Positions 1-8,099 of a stretch of 64,000 bases of DNA are shown piece after piece. The DNA is taken from assembly GCA_021769555.1 (NCBI GenBank), contig JAETSR010000001.1:62001-126000 (forward strand), in the 5' to 3' direction. This DNA comes from Clostridiaceae bacterium (GTDB lineage: Bacteria > Bacillota > Clostridia > Oscillospirales > Acutalibacteraceae). Below the pieces are notes generated by a model. The model was given only the letters and a program-made list of their open reading frames with translations. It was not told where the DNA came from and did no database searches. The first letter of the stretch is position 1. Each line of letters starts with the position of its first letter. The position numbers and the translations under genes were made by a program.

Positions 1-904
1 GAAGACCATCATCAATAGCTTCATTCAGGACTTGCTTATCGCGTTCTCCATACAGGATTGGATATTTGTATGACACATCCAGTTCAAACGGGCTAACAGA
101 ATCTGCCATAACATTTGTGTTTTCGATTGCTTCTAAAAATAGCTCTTCTGGTATTGCATCCTGTTTCTTAAACATCTCTACCAGCTCATCATAAGACTTA
201 TACGACAAGTCAAAGCTATCTTCATCTGCAAACTCTATCCCTTTGGCAAGCTGCAGTATACTTCTACATTCTCCCTTGTATTTGGTAATGCTATGTGTAT
301 CTGTGCCAGCAATAAGCGGGATGCCATACTTGTGTGACATCTGTGCTAAGTGCCTGTTGAAAACAACCTGATCTTGATAGTTGTGTGGTTGTATTTCGAG
401 ATAATCATAGTGTTTAAGAAGTTTTTCGTATATCGGATGCCTTGTATTGAGCCGATTTAACGGAGAAGCAAGACATGCACTAATCTTGATTACATTATCA
501 GATATTCTCAAAAACTCATCAAATGTAATTCTTGGTTTGTAGTAGAAGTGGTCATCATGGCTCGATAAACTGACAAGCTTATTCAATTCGAGTATACCAG
601 CCTCATTCTTAGCTATCAGAATCGTATGGTAGTTGTCTCGTATTTTGCTTGTTTCTCCAGTATCTTCATCTACCCATGTTAGTTTTTCTGTTAAATATAC
701 CTCACATCCATGTAGATACTTGATTCCAGCCTTATCGCAGGCTATTTTCTTTGCAACCCACTGATAAATATTGCCATGCTCTGTAAAAGCAATAGCTTTT
801 TGCCCAAGTTCAACAGCCTTATCTATGTAGTCTTGAAACTTTGTTGCGCTATCAAGCAGAGAATATTCAGTATGTACATGAAAAGCTGTATAATTCTTGC
901 TCAT
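1..904 (-). CDS. dnaE: DNA polymerase III alpha subunit (DnaE-like), N-terminal part, cut by window edge
   Basis: Replicative DNA polymerase of family C. The visible ~301 residues begin with the PHP-domain signature FHVHTEYSLLDS, followed by TEHGN, and further on by GTDTHS, which are the metal-binding motifs of DnaE PHP domains. The ATG lies at 904 and the gene runs off the left edge, so the polymerase palm and fingers are not seen. It belongs to the minus-strand replication block with the primase-helicase and SSB. A phage with its own DnaE probably replicates largely independently of the host polymerase (inference). Confidence 0.9.
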   Translation of the reverse strand, partial: MSKNYTAFHVHTEYSLLDSATKFQDYIDKAVELGQKAIAFTEHGNIYQWVAKKIACDKAGIKYLHGCEVYLTEKLTWVDEDTGETSKIRDNYHTILIAKNEAGILELNKLVSLSSHDDHFYYKPRITFDEFLRISDNVIKISACLASPLNRLNTRHPIYEKLLKHYDYLEIQPHNYQDQVVFNRHLAQMSHKYGIPLIAGTDTHSITKYKGECRSILQLAKGIEFADEDSFDLSYKSYDELVEMFKKQDAIPEELFLEAIENTNVMADSVSPFELDVSYKYPILYGERDKQVLNEAIDDGL

Positions 905-913
905 TTAATCACC

Positions 914-1390
914 CTATTCGCTTTTAAATTCTACCAACATACTTGGAAACGGGGCTTTCATCACCTCGCCGTTTTTGCCCAACATGGGCTTTCCGTTTAT
1001 TTCAAACGCTAATCGTCCACGCAAGAATGTGATCGTCACTCCTGGCTTATTATAGATATAATCGTGAAATGAGTGACGATCTGTCCTCGCTGGAATTAGC
1101 AACACAATGGTCGTACCTGGCTTTCTGGATTCTTCATAGCACTTCTTAGTCCACTCGCCAGTATCTTTACTGCCATATGGAGGATTACAGAAAACCGTTT
1201 GCCCCCCCCAGTCTTGCATAAGTCCATTTGTTGTGGCAGTATAATATTTATCAACCTTATGGTTTTCATCTGATGCCGCCGCATCAAGAGTGAAATGATA
1301 CTTTTCGTTAAGCCTGTCAAATAATTCTTGCGGCGTTTCCCAGTTCGTTTTGTTGCTGCTGAATAAAGTGTCTTGCATTTTCTTGTTCAC
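914..1390 (-). CDS. Phage N6-adenine DNA methyltransferase (Dam-like) with G8 tract
   Basis: SAM-dependent adenine methylation of DNA, phage N-6-adenine-methyltransferase family. The catalytic FCNPPYG motif and the family-typical opening NWETPQELFDRLN are visible; about 158 aa, the family's usual size. I chose the GTG at 1390 because a GGGGG ribosome site lies just upstream and the preceding gene stops at 1392; an ATG at 1435 is possible but overlaps. A run of 8 G (plus coordinates 1202-1209) encodes Trp-Gly-Gly just before the catalytic motif. The gene is in frame at this length, but a one-base slip would abolish the catalytic motif. Confidence 0.88.
   Translation of the reverse strand: MNKKMQDTLFSSNKTNWETPQELFDRLNEKYHFTLDAAASDENHKVDKYYTATTNGLMQDWGGQTVFCNPPYGSKDTGEWTKKCYEESRKPGTTIVLLIPARTDRHSFHDYIYNKPGVTITFLRGRLAFEINGKPMLGKNGEVMKAPFPSMLVEFKSE
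1202..1209 (-). repeat. G8 tract in Dam-like methyltransferase
   Basis: Eight G encode Trp-Gly-Gly immediately before the FCNPPYG motif; in frame. Confidence 0.85.
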
Positions 1391-1391
1391 T

Positions 1392-3362
1392 TTATAACCC
1401 CCTTGGCCCATAAACCTCTTCGGTTTCATCGTCATCGTCTTGCATCTCTGCTATTTTAGGAGATTGACGTAAGTCTGAATATTCTGTCTTATCCCAATCA
1501 TAATGATGATCATACTCTTCGTTGCTAGTGTAGAATCTTCGAGACATGTCATCGTAATACACACCTACATCAATATTCTGCCTACCAAACATCCTATCTT
1601 TTACTACTGTTACGATAACATCATATTTCATAAGAGCCTTTTTACGCTCAGACATTTTTGCCATATTTTCACGATCACTCTCGTATACACGTCTAAGGGC
1701 AATCGTTCTATGAGCCAAATTTACTATATTGCTTGATCCTGCAATATCATAAATATCCATAGGAGCACCACCATCAAATTTGCGTGGGTGGCACACCAAT
1801 ACGATTGCAACTTGATACTCCTTTGCAAAACGAATTAGCTTTTTAATCGTATCTGTCTGAGATCGAAGTTCCTCTTCATTGTTTGTGTTATCAATACACA
1901 TGAAGTTATCAAGAATGAGAAGTTTTACAGCCTTTCTGCAAACAACCTGCTCCATAGAAGTCATAAGAGAATTTAAGTCGTTGTCCATATCATCTTTGTA
2001 AATAAGCCATTTGCCGCGATAATGTTGATTTATACCAATTCTTGCTCCGTTCTTCACCATATAGTACTCATTGCCACGCTGAGATACTTTAGACTCTATA
2101 TTGCGACATCCAGCTAAGATGTAATTCATCCAGCTTTTGTTCATTCCATTAGGAAGCTCACCGCTAAAAATCCAGGTATTATAACCTTGATCCATGGCAT
2201 TACACATAAGCTGCCCCAAAATACTGGATTTACCAGCACCTGGCCTACCAGAAATAACGGTTAGCGTAGAAAAGAATAGCCTTACAACCTCATCATCTAA
2301 CGGGCTAATACCGAAATTAACTCCATCCACATTTTCATATTCAATAGGTTCAACATCAGACAAGTCGGCAACCGAATTGATGGGGGAGTAATTTGCTTTT
2401 ACGATTGCTTCAAGGGCTAATTCCTTTCCACACCTAACCATGTATTCGTTTAGGTCTTTGATTGGCACAGTTTTCTTTTCACCAACACTATCCTCAATCT
2501 CTACCGATCTAGGAAGTGCCACAATCCTACAGCGCTTCGAGTGTAGCATAGGTACAACAGTTTTTACGAATTTATCCCCAGAAGAATCGTTATCAGCACA
2601 AATTACAATATCATTAAACTGATCAAGCCACTCTTTACATTCATCGCACCACTTTGTGTTTTGATCTCCCAAAGGAATTGATACTGCGTTTTTCCATCCA
2701 CATTCAATAGCAGCAGCACAATCAAGTTCACCGCATGTTATAAGCAAAGAATTGTTGGGGTTTATCCGATTCATGTTAAACAATAGTGGGGTTGTGTCTG
2801 CCCCAGATTGACACCAATTCTTTGATTCACCACTCTTTTTTGTAATCTTGTGTGATGGACGATATTTAACCATCGTCAATACGTCATTTGTATCGTAATA
2901 GTTAAACACACAATTACCGTGCTTATCTTGCCGAATATCTAAGTAATCAACAGTTTCCTTGGAAATATGTCGCTGACCCAAATATTCATACACCTGTTCT
3001 TTTTCGTTGATTGGTTCTGCATGTGGGTATGAATAAAAACGCTTAGTTTTCACTTCATGTTCGCCAAACGAATATGGAATGTCGGCATATTCAAAAAGTT
3101 TCATTACTGCTTGAACAAACGTCTTACCTGTACGCATAAGTGCATCAATTAAATCACAAGTACATCCGCAGCCAAAGCAATGAAAGTTGTATTCTTTTGG
3201 ATTATATATAAAAGACGCAGTATCTTCCTGATGAAATGGGCAACAACAACGCATCTTTTTTTCATCATAATTTGTAACACCCAGAGTTGTAATAATAAGC
3301 TCTGCATTTCTTTCCCCAAGCTTTTCTTTTGCTTTCTGTATAAGCTCTCTTTCAATCTGCAT
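1392..3362 (-). CDS. DNA primase-helicase (T7 gp4/Twinkle type)
   Basis: Bifunctional replication protein that primes lagging-strand synthesis and unwinds DNA. Domain order in 656 aa: CHC2-type zinc ribbon near residues 38-70 (CCCPFHQ and FHCFGCG), a TOPRIM domain around 205-270 (LLITCGELDC, then ICADNDSSGD), and a RecA-fold DnaB-like helicase from about 345 with Walker A SGRPGAGKSS and Walker B LLILDN. Fused primase-helicases are typical of phages with self-contained replisomes. It sits directly downstream of the nuclease gene in a compact minus-strand operon. Confidence 0.93.
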   Translation of the reverse strand: MQIERELIQKAKEKLGERNAELIITTLGVTNYDEKKMRCCCPFHQEDTASFIYNPKEYNFHCFGCGCTCDLIDALMRTGKTFVQAVMKLFEYADIPYSFGEHEVKTKRFYSYPHAEPINEKEQVYEYLGQRHISKETVDYLDIRQDKHGNCVFNYYDTNDVLTMVKYRPSHKITKKSGESKNWCQSGADTTPLLFNMNRINPNNSLLITCGELDCAAAIECGWKNAVSIPLGDQNTKWCDECKEWLDQFNDIVICADNDSSGDKFVKTVVPMLHSKRCRIVALPRSVEIEDSVGEKKTVPIKDLNEYMVRCGKELALEAIVKANYSPINSVADLSDVEPIEYENVDGVNFGISPLDDEVVRLFFSTLTVISGRPGAGKSSILGQLMCNAMDQGYNTWIFSGELPNGMNKSWMNYILAGCRNIESKVSQRGNEYYMVKNGARIGINQHYRGKWLIYKDDMDNDLNSLMTSMEQVVCRKAVKLLILDNFMCIDNTNNEEELRSQTDTIKKLIRFAKEYQVAIVLVCHPRKFDGGAPMDIYDIAGSSNIVNLAHRTIALRRVYESDRENMAKMSERKKALMKYDVIVTVVKDRMFGRQNIDVGVYYDDMSRRFYTSNEEYDHHYDWDKTEYSDLRQSPKIAEMQDDDDETEEVYGPRGL

Positions 3363-3363
3363 G

Positions 3364-4125
3364 TTAATGTCTCCCTATAAACGATTCTGAATGCTCACAA
3401 TCTTCGCGCACTGAACACAAGTGGTCACAAAAAAAGCGATCTGGCCTAGCAACAAAATCTTTTGTTTTATAGATTTTATCGATAGACTGCATAAACCAGT
3501 CTATATCTGCCTGCATTTCAATTTCAGAAAAAGGCTCTCTATCTATACACCCCTCTCGAAATTTGTTGAACCATAATTCTTTAGGCCACTCACCATATTT
3601 TTCGTGTATGTATATAGAATACAGATTGAGTTGTCTAAGATATTTACGGCGTTCATCCTTGGATTTCCATTTTCCTCGACTTTTATGATCGCAAATAACC
3701 AACCCAGACGAATTGCGTACAACTAAGTCTACTATTCCAACCACGGGTACACCGCTCAAAGCGGCGGTGTACCTATCCTCAACCATGAGTATTTCTTTTT
3801 CATCGGCTAATTTCCCACTAAATGATTCAAAATATTCCAGACCACGATCATAATAGCTATCTTCTAAGCGTGAATAAGGAAATCTCTCAGTAACAGCAGT
3901 GGTATATTCTCTTTTATATAGCTGAGATAAATCCCACAAATCTGCCTTTTGACTAAAATAGCGTTCTAAAATGGAATGTCCTAATGAACCCCATTGTGCA
4001 AATGCGTTATCCACACAATCTGCACATTTTAGGTAGATAAGGTCAAACATCCGTGGGCATTGATCAAAACTGCTTATTCGTGAGTATGACCAACTCATGG
4101 CATCTAAAAAGAATGAGTTATCCAT
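3364..4125 (-). CDS. PD-(D/E)XK nuclease, RecB/Cas4-like
   Basis: Predicted exonuclease for recombination or replication fork processing. The opening WSYSRISSFDQCPRMF is the typical N-terminus of RecB-family (PDDEXK_1) nucleases. The active-site region reads GIVDLVV then ICDHKSRGK, giving the D-x-K catalytic pattern. A C-terminal Cys set (FFCDHLC, REDCEHS) together with the N-terminal Cys could hold an iron-sulfur cluster as in AddB/Cas4 (inference). 253 aa. Its ATG overlaps the stop of the SSB gene, so the two are translationally coupled. Confidence 0.85.
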   Translation of the reverse strand: MDNSFFLDAMSWSYSRISSFDQCPRMFDLIYLKCADCVDNAFAQWGSLGHSILERYFSQKADLWDLSQLYKREYTTAVTERFPYSRLEDSYYDRGLEYFESFSGKLADEKEILMVEDRYTAALSGVPVVGIVDLVVRNSSGLVICDHKSRGKWKSKDERRKYLRQLNLYSIYIHEKYGEWPKELWFNKFREGCIDREPFSEIEMQADIDWFMQSIDKIYKTKDFVARPDRFFCDHLCSVREDCEHSESFIGRH

Positions 4126-4553
4126 TAGAACGGCAGATCGTCATCACTTTCGATTGTCTCATAATCCTGACTCTCAGCGCTGGGTTTTGGTGCATTCTCA
4201 GAAGTCGCGGCATTAGAAGAATCTGTATTTTTCTTCGATTCACCAAAATAAATGGAGTCAGCAACAACCTCTACTGTACTACGCTTATTTCCGTTTTTGT
4301 CTTCATAATTCCTTTTCTGAAGACGGCCTTTAACGATAATCATACGGCCCTTGGCAAAGTACTTTTCGACAAAATCAGCAGTGGAACGCCAGGCCACAAT
4401 ATCAAAATAGTCTGTCTCACGTTCATTTGTTTGTTTACTGGCAATATCGCGTTCACATGCAATAGAGAAAGAACATACCGAAATATCGTTTGGTGTCTTC
4501 CTAACCTCGGGATCTCTGGTCAGCCTACCCATCAAAACAACTTCATTCAACAT
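4125..4553 (-). CDS. ssb: Single-stranded DNA-binding protein
   Basis: OB-fold SSB that coats replication and recombination intermediates. The N-terminus LNEVVLMGRLTRDPEVR is diagnostic, a low-complexity Ser/Ala/Glu linker follows from about residue 110, and the acidic tip DDDLPF matches the conserved C-terminal hook that recruits partner proteins. At 142 aa it is of normal length. It is flanked by the annealing protein upstream and the nuclease downstream, a standard phage recombination set. Confidence 0.96.
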   Translation of the reverse strand: MLNEVVLMGRLTRDPEVRKTPNDISVCSFSIACERDIASKQTNERETDYFDIVAWRSTADFVEKYFAKGRMIIVKGRLQKRNYEDKNGNKRSTVEVVADSIYFGESKKNTDSSNAATSENAPKPSAESQDYETIESDDDLPF

Positions 4554-4554
4554 T

Positions 4555-5247
4555 TTACTTTACCTCCAGTTTCCTAATTTTTTCTAAGACTTTCTTTGCA
4601 ACTGCAACATCTCGGATTGCATTTGGATTTTTTACGCCAGCAATACTATTGATTGCTTTGTAAATTTCTTCTTTTGGAACCTTTGCATCGAGCTTTTCTG
4701 ATACAGCGCCTAAGATATCTTGCTTTACATCATCTAAGTCGCTCTCCTTTTTCTTTCTAGCAGCGCTTGACAATTCTTCGCCAGTCCACAAAGAAAGACC
4801 TAACCCGTGTAGTGCAGCACACTTTACAAGACAACGCTTAATTGATTTTTCTGCATCAGCAGATGTAATTGACTCAATCGGAATTGACTTATTCCGAAAA
4901 TCCATAACAGCCAAAGACTCTGTTTCAGTCCATCCGTTGATGGTTAAAGACACCTCTACCCATGCCGTTTTACCATCGGTGTGATAGATACACCCATCTT
5001 TTGTTTTGTGGATCATAAACCTGGCACTAGGGAAAAGCGTTTTAATAATCAGCCATGCTTTTGACCACGGGAGGTAAATGATATCGTTTTTCTTTTTGAT
5101 ATGTTCTGTAACATCGTATTCGTTTAGAGTTTTGAAAACATTGTTATCTTTTGCAGCGTCTTCGATATTCCTAAATAGTACTGCATTTTCCTCATTTGCA
5201 GCCTCAAGCCTATTTCTGAGCATTCTATTTTCTTCTTCTAAATCCAT
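4555..5247 (-). CDS. DUF1071 single-strand annealing protein (Sak-type recombinase)
   Basis: Probable Rad52/Erf-superfamily annealing protein. Residues about 45-160 carry the DUF1071 pattern: IYLPWSKAWLIIKTLFPSA, then WVEVSLTING, then ADAEKSIKRCLVKCAALHG and GLSLWTGEEL. The first 35 residues are predicted coiled coil, an extension beyond the core domain. The gene stands immediately upstream of SSB and a PD-(D/E)XK nuclease, the usual partners of phage annealing proteins. Family membership is from pattern recall; the annealing role is known for relatives. Confidence 0.82.
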   Translation of the reverse strand: MDLEEENRMLRNRLEAANEENAVLFRNIEDAAKDNNVFKTLNEYDVTEHIKKKNDIIYLPWSKAWLIIKTLFPSARFMIHKTKDGCIYHTDGKTAWVEVSLTINGWTETESLAVMDFRNKSIPIESITSADAEKSIKRCLVKCAALHGLGLSLWTGEELSSAARKKKESDLDDVKQDILGAVSEKLDAKVPKEEIYKAINSIAGVKNPNAIRDVAVAKKVLEKIRKLEVK

Positions 5248-5258
5248 GTTTTAATACC

Positions 5259-5891
5259 TCATTTCTCAATAGTTTCAAGCAGATATGAAGATTCGATATC
5301 TGCCATATGCAAAATTACTGCGAATGGGCAAATCTCATATGCTTTGCTCATAGCATAATCGCCACCCTTAACAGCAGAGTCAAAACCGCCCATATGCCAT
5401 CGAATCGCATAAATCTCATCTCTGCTCAATTTAATAAAGCTTTGCAAAATGATTACAGACTTTTCACCATGGCCTAGAGGAAGTCGATCATCAACCTTGT
5501 AATACGGTTGTGTCTCCCAATCAAAAGCGCCATGCTCATCGTGCCTTGTGCCACCGTCTTTATAAACTTTGACATTCTTAAAGTCTTGCACATAATAATT
5601 TGCCTTTGTTAAGTCATGAAAAAGTGCCGCAATCACTATGGAATCACTTGAAATCTCAATGTCTGGATATTTTGCGCACAGTTCTGCAGCTTTATCATAA
5701 ACATGTAGACTGTGTTCCAGTAGTCCACCCTTATAGTTTCCATGAAACTTTGTGCTGGCTGGGGCAACAAAGAAATCTGTCTTTTCAAGCCACTTAAGCA
5801 ACTCATCCATCCCAGGTCTATTTACTGAACTGCAAATATCGAAAAACCTTGATTTCAGTTCTTGCAACTCATTTTCTTGCAATTTTGCCAT
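5259..5891 (-). CDS. HD-domain phosphohydrolase
   Basis: Metal-dependent phosphohydrolase of the HD superfamily, 210 aa. The metal ligands are visible: H in GGLLEHSLHVYD (about residue 57), HD in ALFHDLTK (about 92), and His/Asp downstream (RWHMGGFD, LHMADIESS). Phage HD proteins of this size act on nucleotides or nucleic-acid ends; the substrate here is unknown. It is inside the replication operon between the annealing protein and a small Cys-ribbon protein. Confidence 0.8.
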   Translation of the reverse strand: MAKLQENELQELKSRFFDICSSVNRPGMDELLKWLEKTDFFVAPASTKFHGNYKGGLLEHSLHVYDKAAELCAKYPDIEISSDSIVIAALFHDLTKANYYVQDFKNVKVYKDGGTRHDEHGAFDWETQPYYKVDDRLPLGHGEKSVIILQSFIKLSRDEIYAIRWHMGGFDSAVKGGDYAMSKAYEICPFAVILHMADIESSYLLETIEK

Positions 5892-5906
5892 CTATTATCG
5901 CATCCT

Positions 5907-6149
5907 TTATTCAAAGATATTTTTTAATACAAAACAACAGTCACAATACCGCTTGTTGTCATCATCAATCTCGACATATGAATTAGTGATTATCTCTCCA
6001 CAATTATCACAATAAATTGCTTCTTGATAATTACCACCGCAATATGGACAACCATAGGTTATCTCGTATGGAGGACTGTCTAAGCCATGATGTTCTTCAA
6101 ATTTCTTCGGCTCATCAAATACTGCAAAACACTCAGTACAAACAAACAT
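5907..6149 (-). CDS. Small zinc-ribbon protein
   Basis: About 80 aa with several CxxC pairs (CTEC, CPYCGG, CDNCGE, CDCC), enough for two zinc ribbons. I place the start at 6149 because GGAAGG lies 7 nt upstream and the ATG overlaps the stop of the preceding gene as TGATG; a longer reading from 6164 is possible. Function unknown; a nucleic-acid or protein adaptor is plausible. Confidence 0.7.
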   Translation of the reverse strand: MFVCTECFAVFDEPKKFEEHHGLDSPPYEITYGCPYCGGNYQEAIYCDNCGEIITNSYVEIDDDNKRYCDCCFVLKNIFE

Positions 6150-6433
6150 CAAACAACCTTCCAAACTGCAGTGCGCCGTGCCGTAGAACTTAACCGACTG
6201 CCAACCACCTTAATTTTCCCACTTTCTTTTAGCTCGGTTAGTCGAGGACGTACATAATTCATATCTCTTTTGTTTACTTTACCCAGCTCAAAAAGTCGAT
6301 CAAGAACTTCCTCTGCGGTCATGCCATTTTTATCGCCATCGCGTAAAATTGATAAAACAATCTCCTTTCGTGTCTCACGCTTTGGAATAATTTTGACATA
6401 TGATTCACGCCGAGTTTCCTCTGTGATATTCAT
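6149..6433 (-). CDS. Winged-helix DNA-binding protein
   Basis: 94 aa, basic N-terminus, then a predicted winged-helix fold: EIVLSILRDGDKNGMTAEEVLDRL (helices 1-2) followed by VRPRLTELKESGKIKVVG (recognition helix and wing). This is the layout of small phage and archaeal-type transcription or replication regulators. Overlaps the end of the upstream methyltransferase fragment by about 29 bp. Confidence 0.6.
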   Translation of the reverse strand: MNITEETRRESYVKIIPKRETRKEIVLSILRDGDKNGMTAEEVLDRLFELGKVNKRDMNYVRPRLTELKESGKIKVVGSRLSSTARRTAVWKVV

Positions 6434-6626
6434 CTTCTAAATTCCTTTCTATTCGACATATGCCAGTTTCTGTTGCTGTAATTGTCGGACAAATAGTACC
6501 ATGCTCTTGAACACGTCCTCTACGTGTTTTACTGGCAGGATATGATAGATCGGCTACCCCCCCCACGATACATTTAATAACCCCATTTTTCGTAGCTTGC
6601 TTAATGAAAACAACTTCGTTAGACAC
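6405..6626 (-). CDS. Target-recognition-like fragment of a C5 cytosine methyltransferase, G8 tract
   Basis: 73 aa resembling the segment between motifs VIII and IX of Clostridial C5 methylases (IKQATKNGVIKCIVGG, then KTRRGRVQEHGTICPTIT). It has no catalytic motif itself. A G8 run (plus 6557-6564) encodes Val-Gly-Gly and is in frame. It may be a separate specificity subunit, a remnant of a second methylase, or part of the split enzyme encoded just upstream. A class B promoter-like element lies at 6639-6659. Confidence 0.5.
   Translation of the reverse strand: MSNEVVFIKQATKNGVIKCIVGGVADLSYPASKTRRGRVQEHGTICPTITATETGICRIERNLEDEYHRGNSA
6557..6564 (-). repeat. G8 homopolymer tract in methyltransferase fragment
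   Basis: Eight consecutive G on the coding strand. The reading frame is open at this length. Confidence 0.85.
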
Positions 6627-6638
6627 ATTTTCACCTAC

Positions 6639-6659
6639 AATAATTTAATTTGCAGCAAC
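6639..6659 (-). promoter_or_regulatory. Class B element
   Basis: Plus AATAATTTAATTTGCAGCAAC upstream of the methyltransferase fragment; weak match at the right end. Confidence 0.3.
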
Positions 6660-7264
6660 TATATTTTTTCAAGAGCTTTCTCGAAAGCTCCAATTCCAGA
6701 GAAAAACGATCCAACCGTTACATCCTCAAAAAGATAGGGCATTGCAGTATGCAAGTTCTTCATAATCGCAACTAGCACATCAACAACAATCGAATTTCCA
6801 GCTTGTTTGTAAAGTTGTGATCCACTGCGATCCTTTCCGTTGTAAAGATTTTTATTTAGCGCAACTTTGGCCTTTTCAAAGTCATCGTCATTAAATCCCA
6901 TAAGCCGCCAGCATTCTTTTTGCGTAAGCTTACGAACCCTATAATTTGGTCTTATCGCAATCGGCGTTTGACCTCCACCCATACCAGCAGCACTATTTAC
7001 ACATGGACAAATACCATCAGATCGTGGCATTTGATGTTTTTGCAAGCCGCCTATCATAGTTATATTGTCATTATTCACTGAATCTTCACTTCTTTCAATA
7101 TAGTCATCATAAATTATAACTCTCGGCTCTAAATTACCCCCTCCCATACAATTTAAGGTAGGGGATATACCGTCTGGACTATATACACGCCCTTGATTAG
7201 GGTTGTTTCGAGTTTTTGTTGGACACATATTTCCAACTTGAACAATTTGAGATACCGTTTTCAC
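6659..7264 (-). CDS. C5 cytosine methyltransferase, part carrying motifs IX, X and then motif I
   Basis: 201 aa. The N-terminal two thirds look like a target-recognition region (QVGNMCPTKTRNNPNQGR, SPTLNCMGGG). Motif IX (RKLTQKECWRLMGF) and motif X (LYKQAGNSIVVDVL) follow. The last ~20 residues, VGSFFSGIGAFEKALEKI, are motif I, the SAM-binding element that normally opens a C5 methylase. The GTG start directly follows the TGA of the upstream part (TGAGTG), so translation is probably coupled. Either a circularly permuted split enzyme or the scar of a fusion between tandem methylases. Confidence 0.72.
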   Translation of the reverse strand: MKTVSQIVQVGNMCPTKTRNNPNQGRVYSPDGISPTLNCMGGGNLEPRVIIYDDYIERSEDSVNNDNITMIGGLQKHQMPRSDGICPCVNSAAGMGGGQTPIAIRPNYRVRKLTQKECWRLMGFNDDDFEKAKVALNKNLYNGKDRSGSQLYKQAGNSIVVDVLVAIMKNLHTAMPYLFEDVTVGSFFSGIGAFEKALEKI

Positions 7265-7415
7265 TCACTCCTTTTCAACTACCCCCGTTGTCTGTTGATT
7301 GCCAAACCCTTTATAGTCTCGGGCTAACAGAGTAGATGCAGTATCGCAATACCCATCAAGTACTGAACCCTTTTTACTCAACTTTGCACCGCTTTTCTTG
7401 TCTATGGGATAAGCA

Positions 7416-7423
7416 GGGGGGGG
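7416..7423 (-). repeat. C8 coding-strand tract (G8 on plus) in C5 methyltransferase
   Basis: Encodes Pro-Pro-Pro; in frame in the present sequence. Confidence 0.85.
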
Positions 7424-7890
7424 TATGAGCATTTGAGAGACTTTATCATCGGATAGGTAATATTTTTCATCTACCTCATCTTCAAGCAAATCATTTAAAG
7501 AGTGTTGCAGCGGTATTGGAGATGGAAATTCAAATAATCCATTGTCAAGGTCTTTGCGAATAATTACACAATACACACGTTCCCGATTTTGAGGAATACC
7601 ATATTCTTTTGCGTTCAAAACTTTCCAGTAAACATTATATCCATATTCCTCTAACTCATTTACAAAAAGCTCAAATGTTGGCTTAAATCTTGCTCCAACA
7701 ATATTTTTGACATTTTCATAAATTGCAAATCTAGGTTGCTTTTCTCGTAAAAAACGCAACCACTCTACCAAAAGAGAAGAACGTGTTTTTTCTATTTCAG
7801 ACGATCCACATTGCGGACAAACATCACGAACATCATAATGCGCCTCTAAGGGGTTGTATGTATAGCCGCACTCTTTACATGTCCATGCAG

Positions 7891-7896
7891 CCCCCC
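7891..7896 (-). repeat. G6 tract causing a frameshift in C5 methyltransferase
   Basis: Six G on the coding strand. Five or eight would join the PCQ part to the motif VI-VIII part; eight would give Gln-Gly-Gly, matching the length of the other in-frame tracts. Confidence 0.8.
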
Positions 7897-8099
7897 TGTT
7901 TTCCTGCTATTGAGAAATCTTGACAAGGACTTCCACCAAACATAACATTAAAATCTGGCACAGATTTTTCATCTACGCAAGTGATGTCTCCTATATTCAG
8001 AGATTTATCAACATTATGAATAGCGCAATAGCTTTCAGAAGCATACTTGTCGATTTCACAAAACAGTGAAGTTTGGTATTCCGTAAAAATTCCTCCTAT

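Larger units (their letters stand above)
7265..8084 (-). pseudogene. C5 cytosine methyltransferase, part with motifs IV-VIII, out of frame at a G6 tract
   Basis: Reads from an AGGAGG site (plus 8092-8097) to a probable ACG start at 8084. CEIDKYASESYCAIHNV is followed by the catalytic motif IV GGSPCQDFSIAGKQ. A run of six G (plus 7891-7896) then throws the frame to an early stop. With five or eight G the protein would continue through a zinc ribbon (CKECG, CPQCG), EWLRFLRE, motif VI YENVKNIVG and motif VIII PQNRERV to the stop at 7265. A second tract, G8 on the plus strand (7416-7423), encodes three Pro and is in frame. Motif I is missing from the N-terminus and is instead found at the end of the downstream gene. 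May be phase-off rather than dead. Confidence 0.7.

Noticed and set aside
914..1435. ATG 1435 as start of the Dam-like methyltransferase
   Set aside because: It overlaps the primase-helicase gene and lacks a ribosome site, whereas GTG 1390 has GGGGG at good distance.
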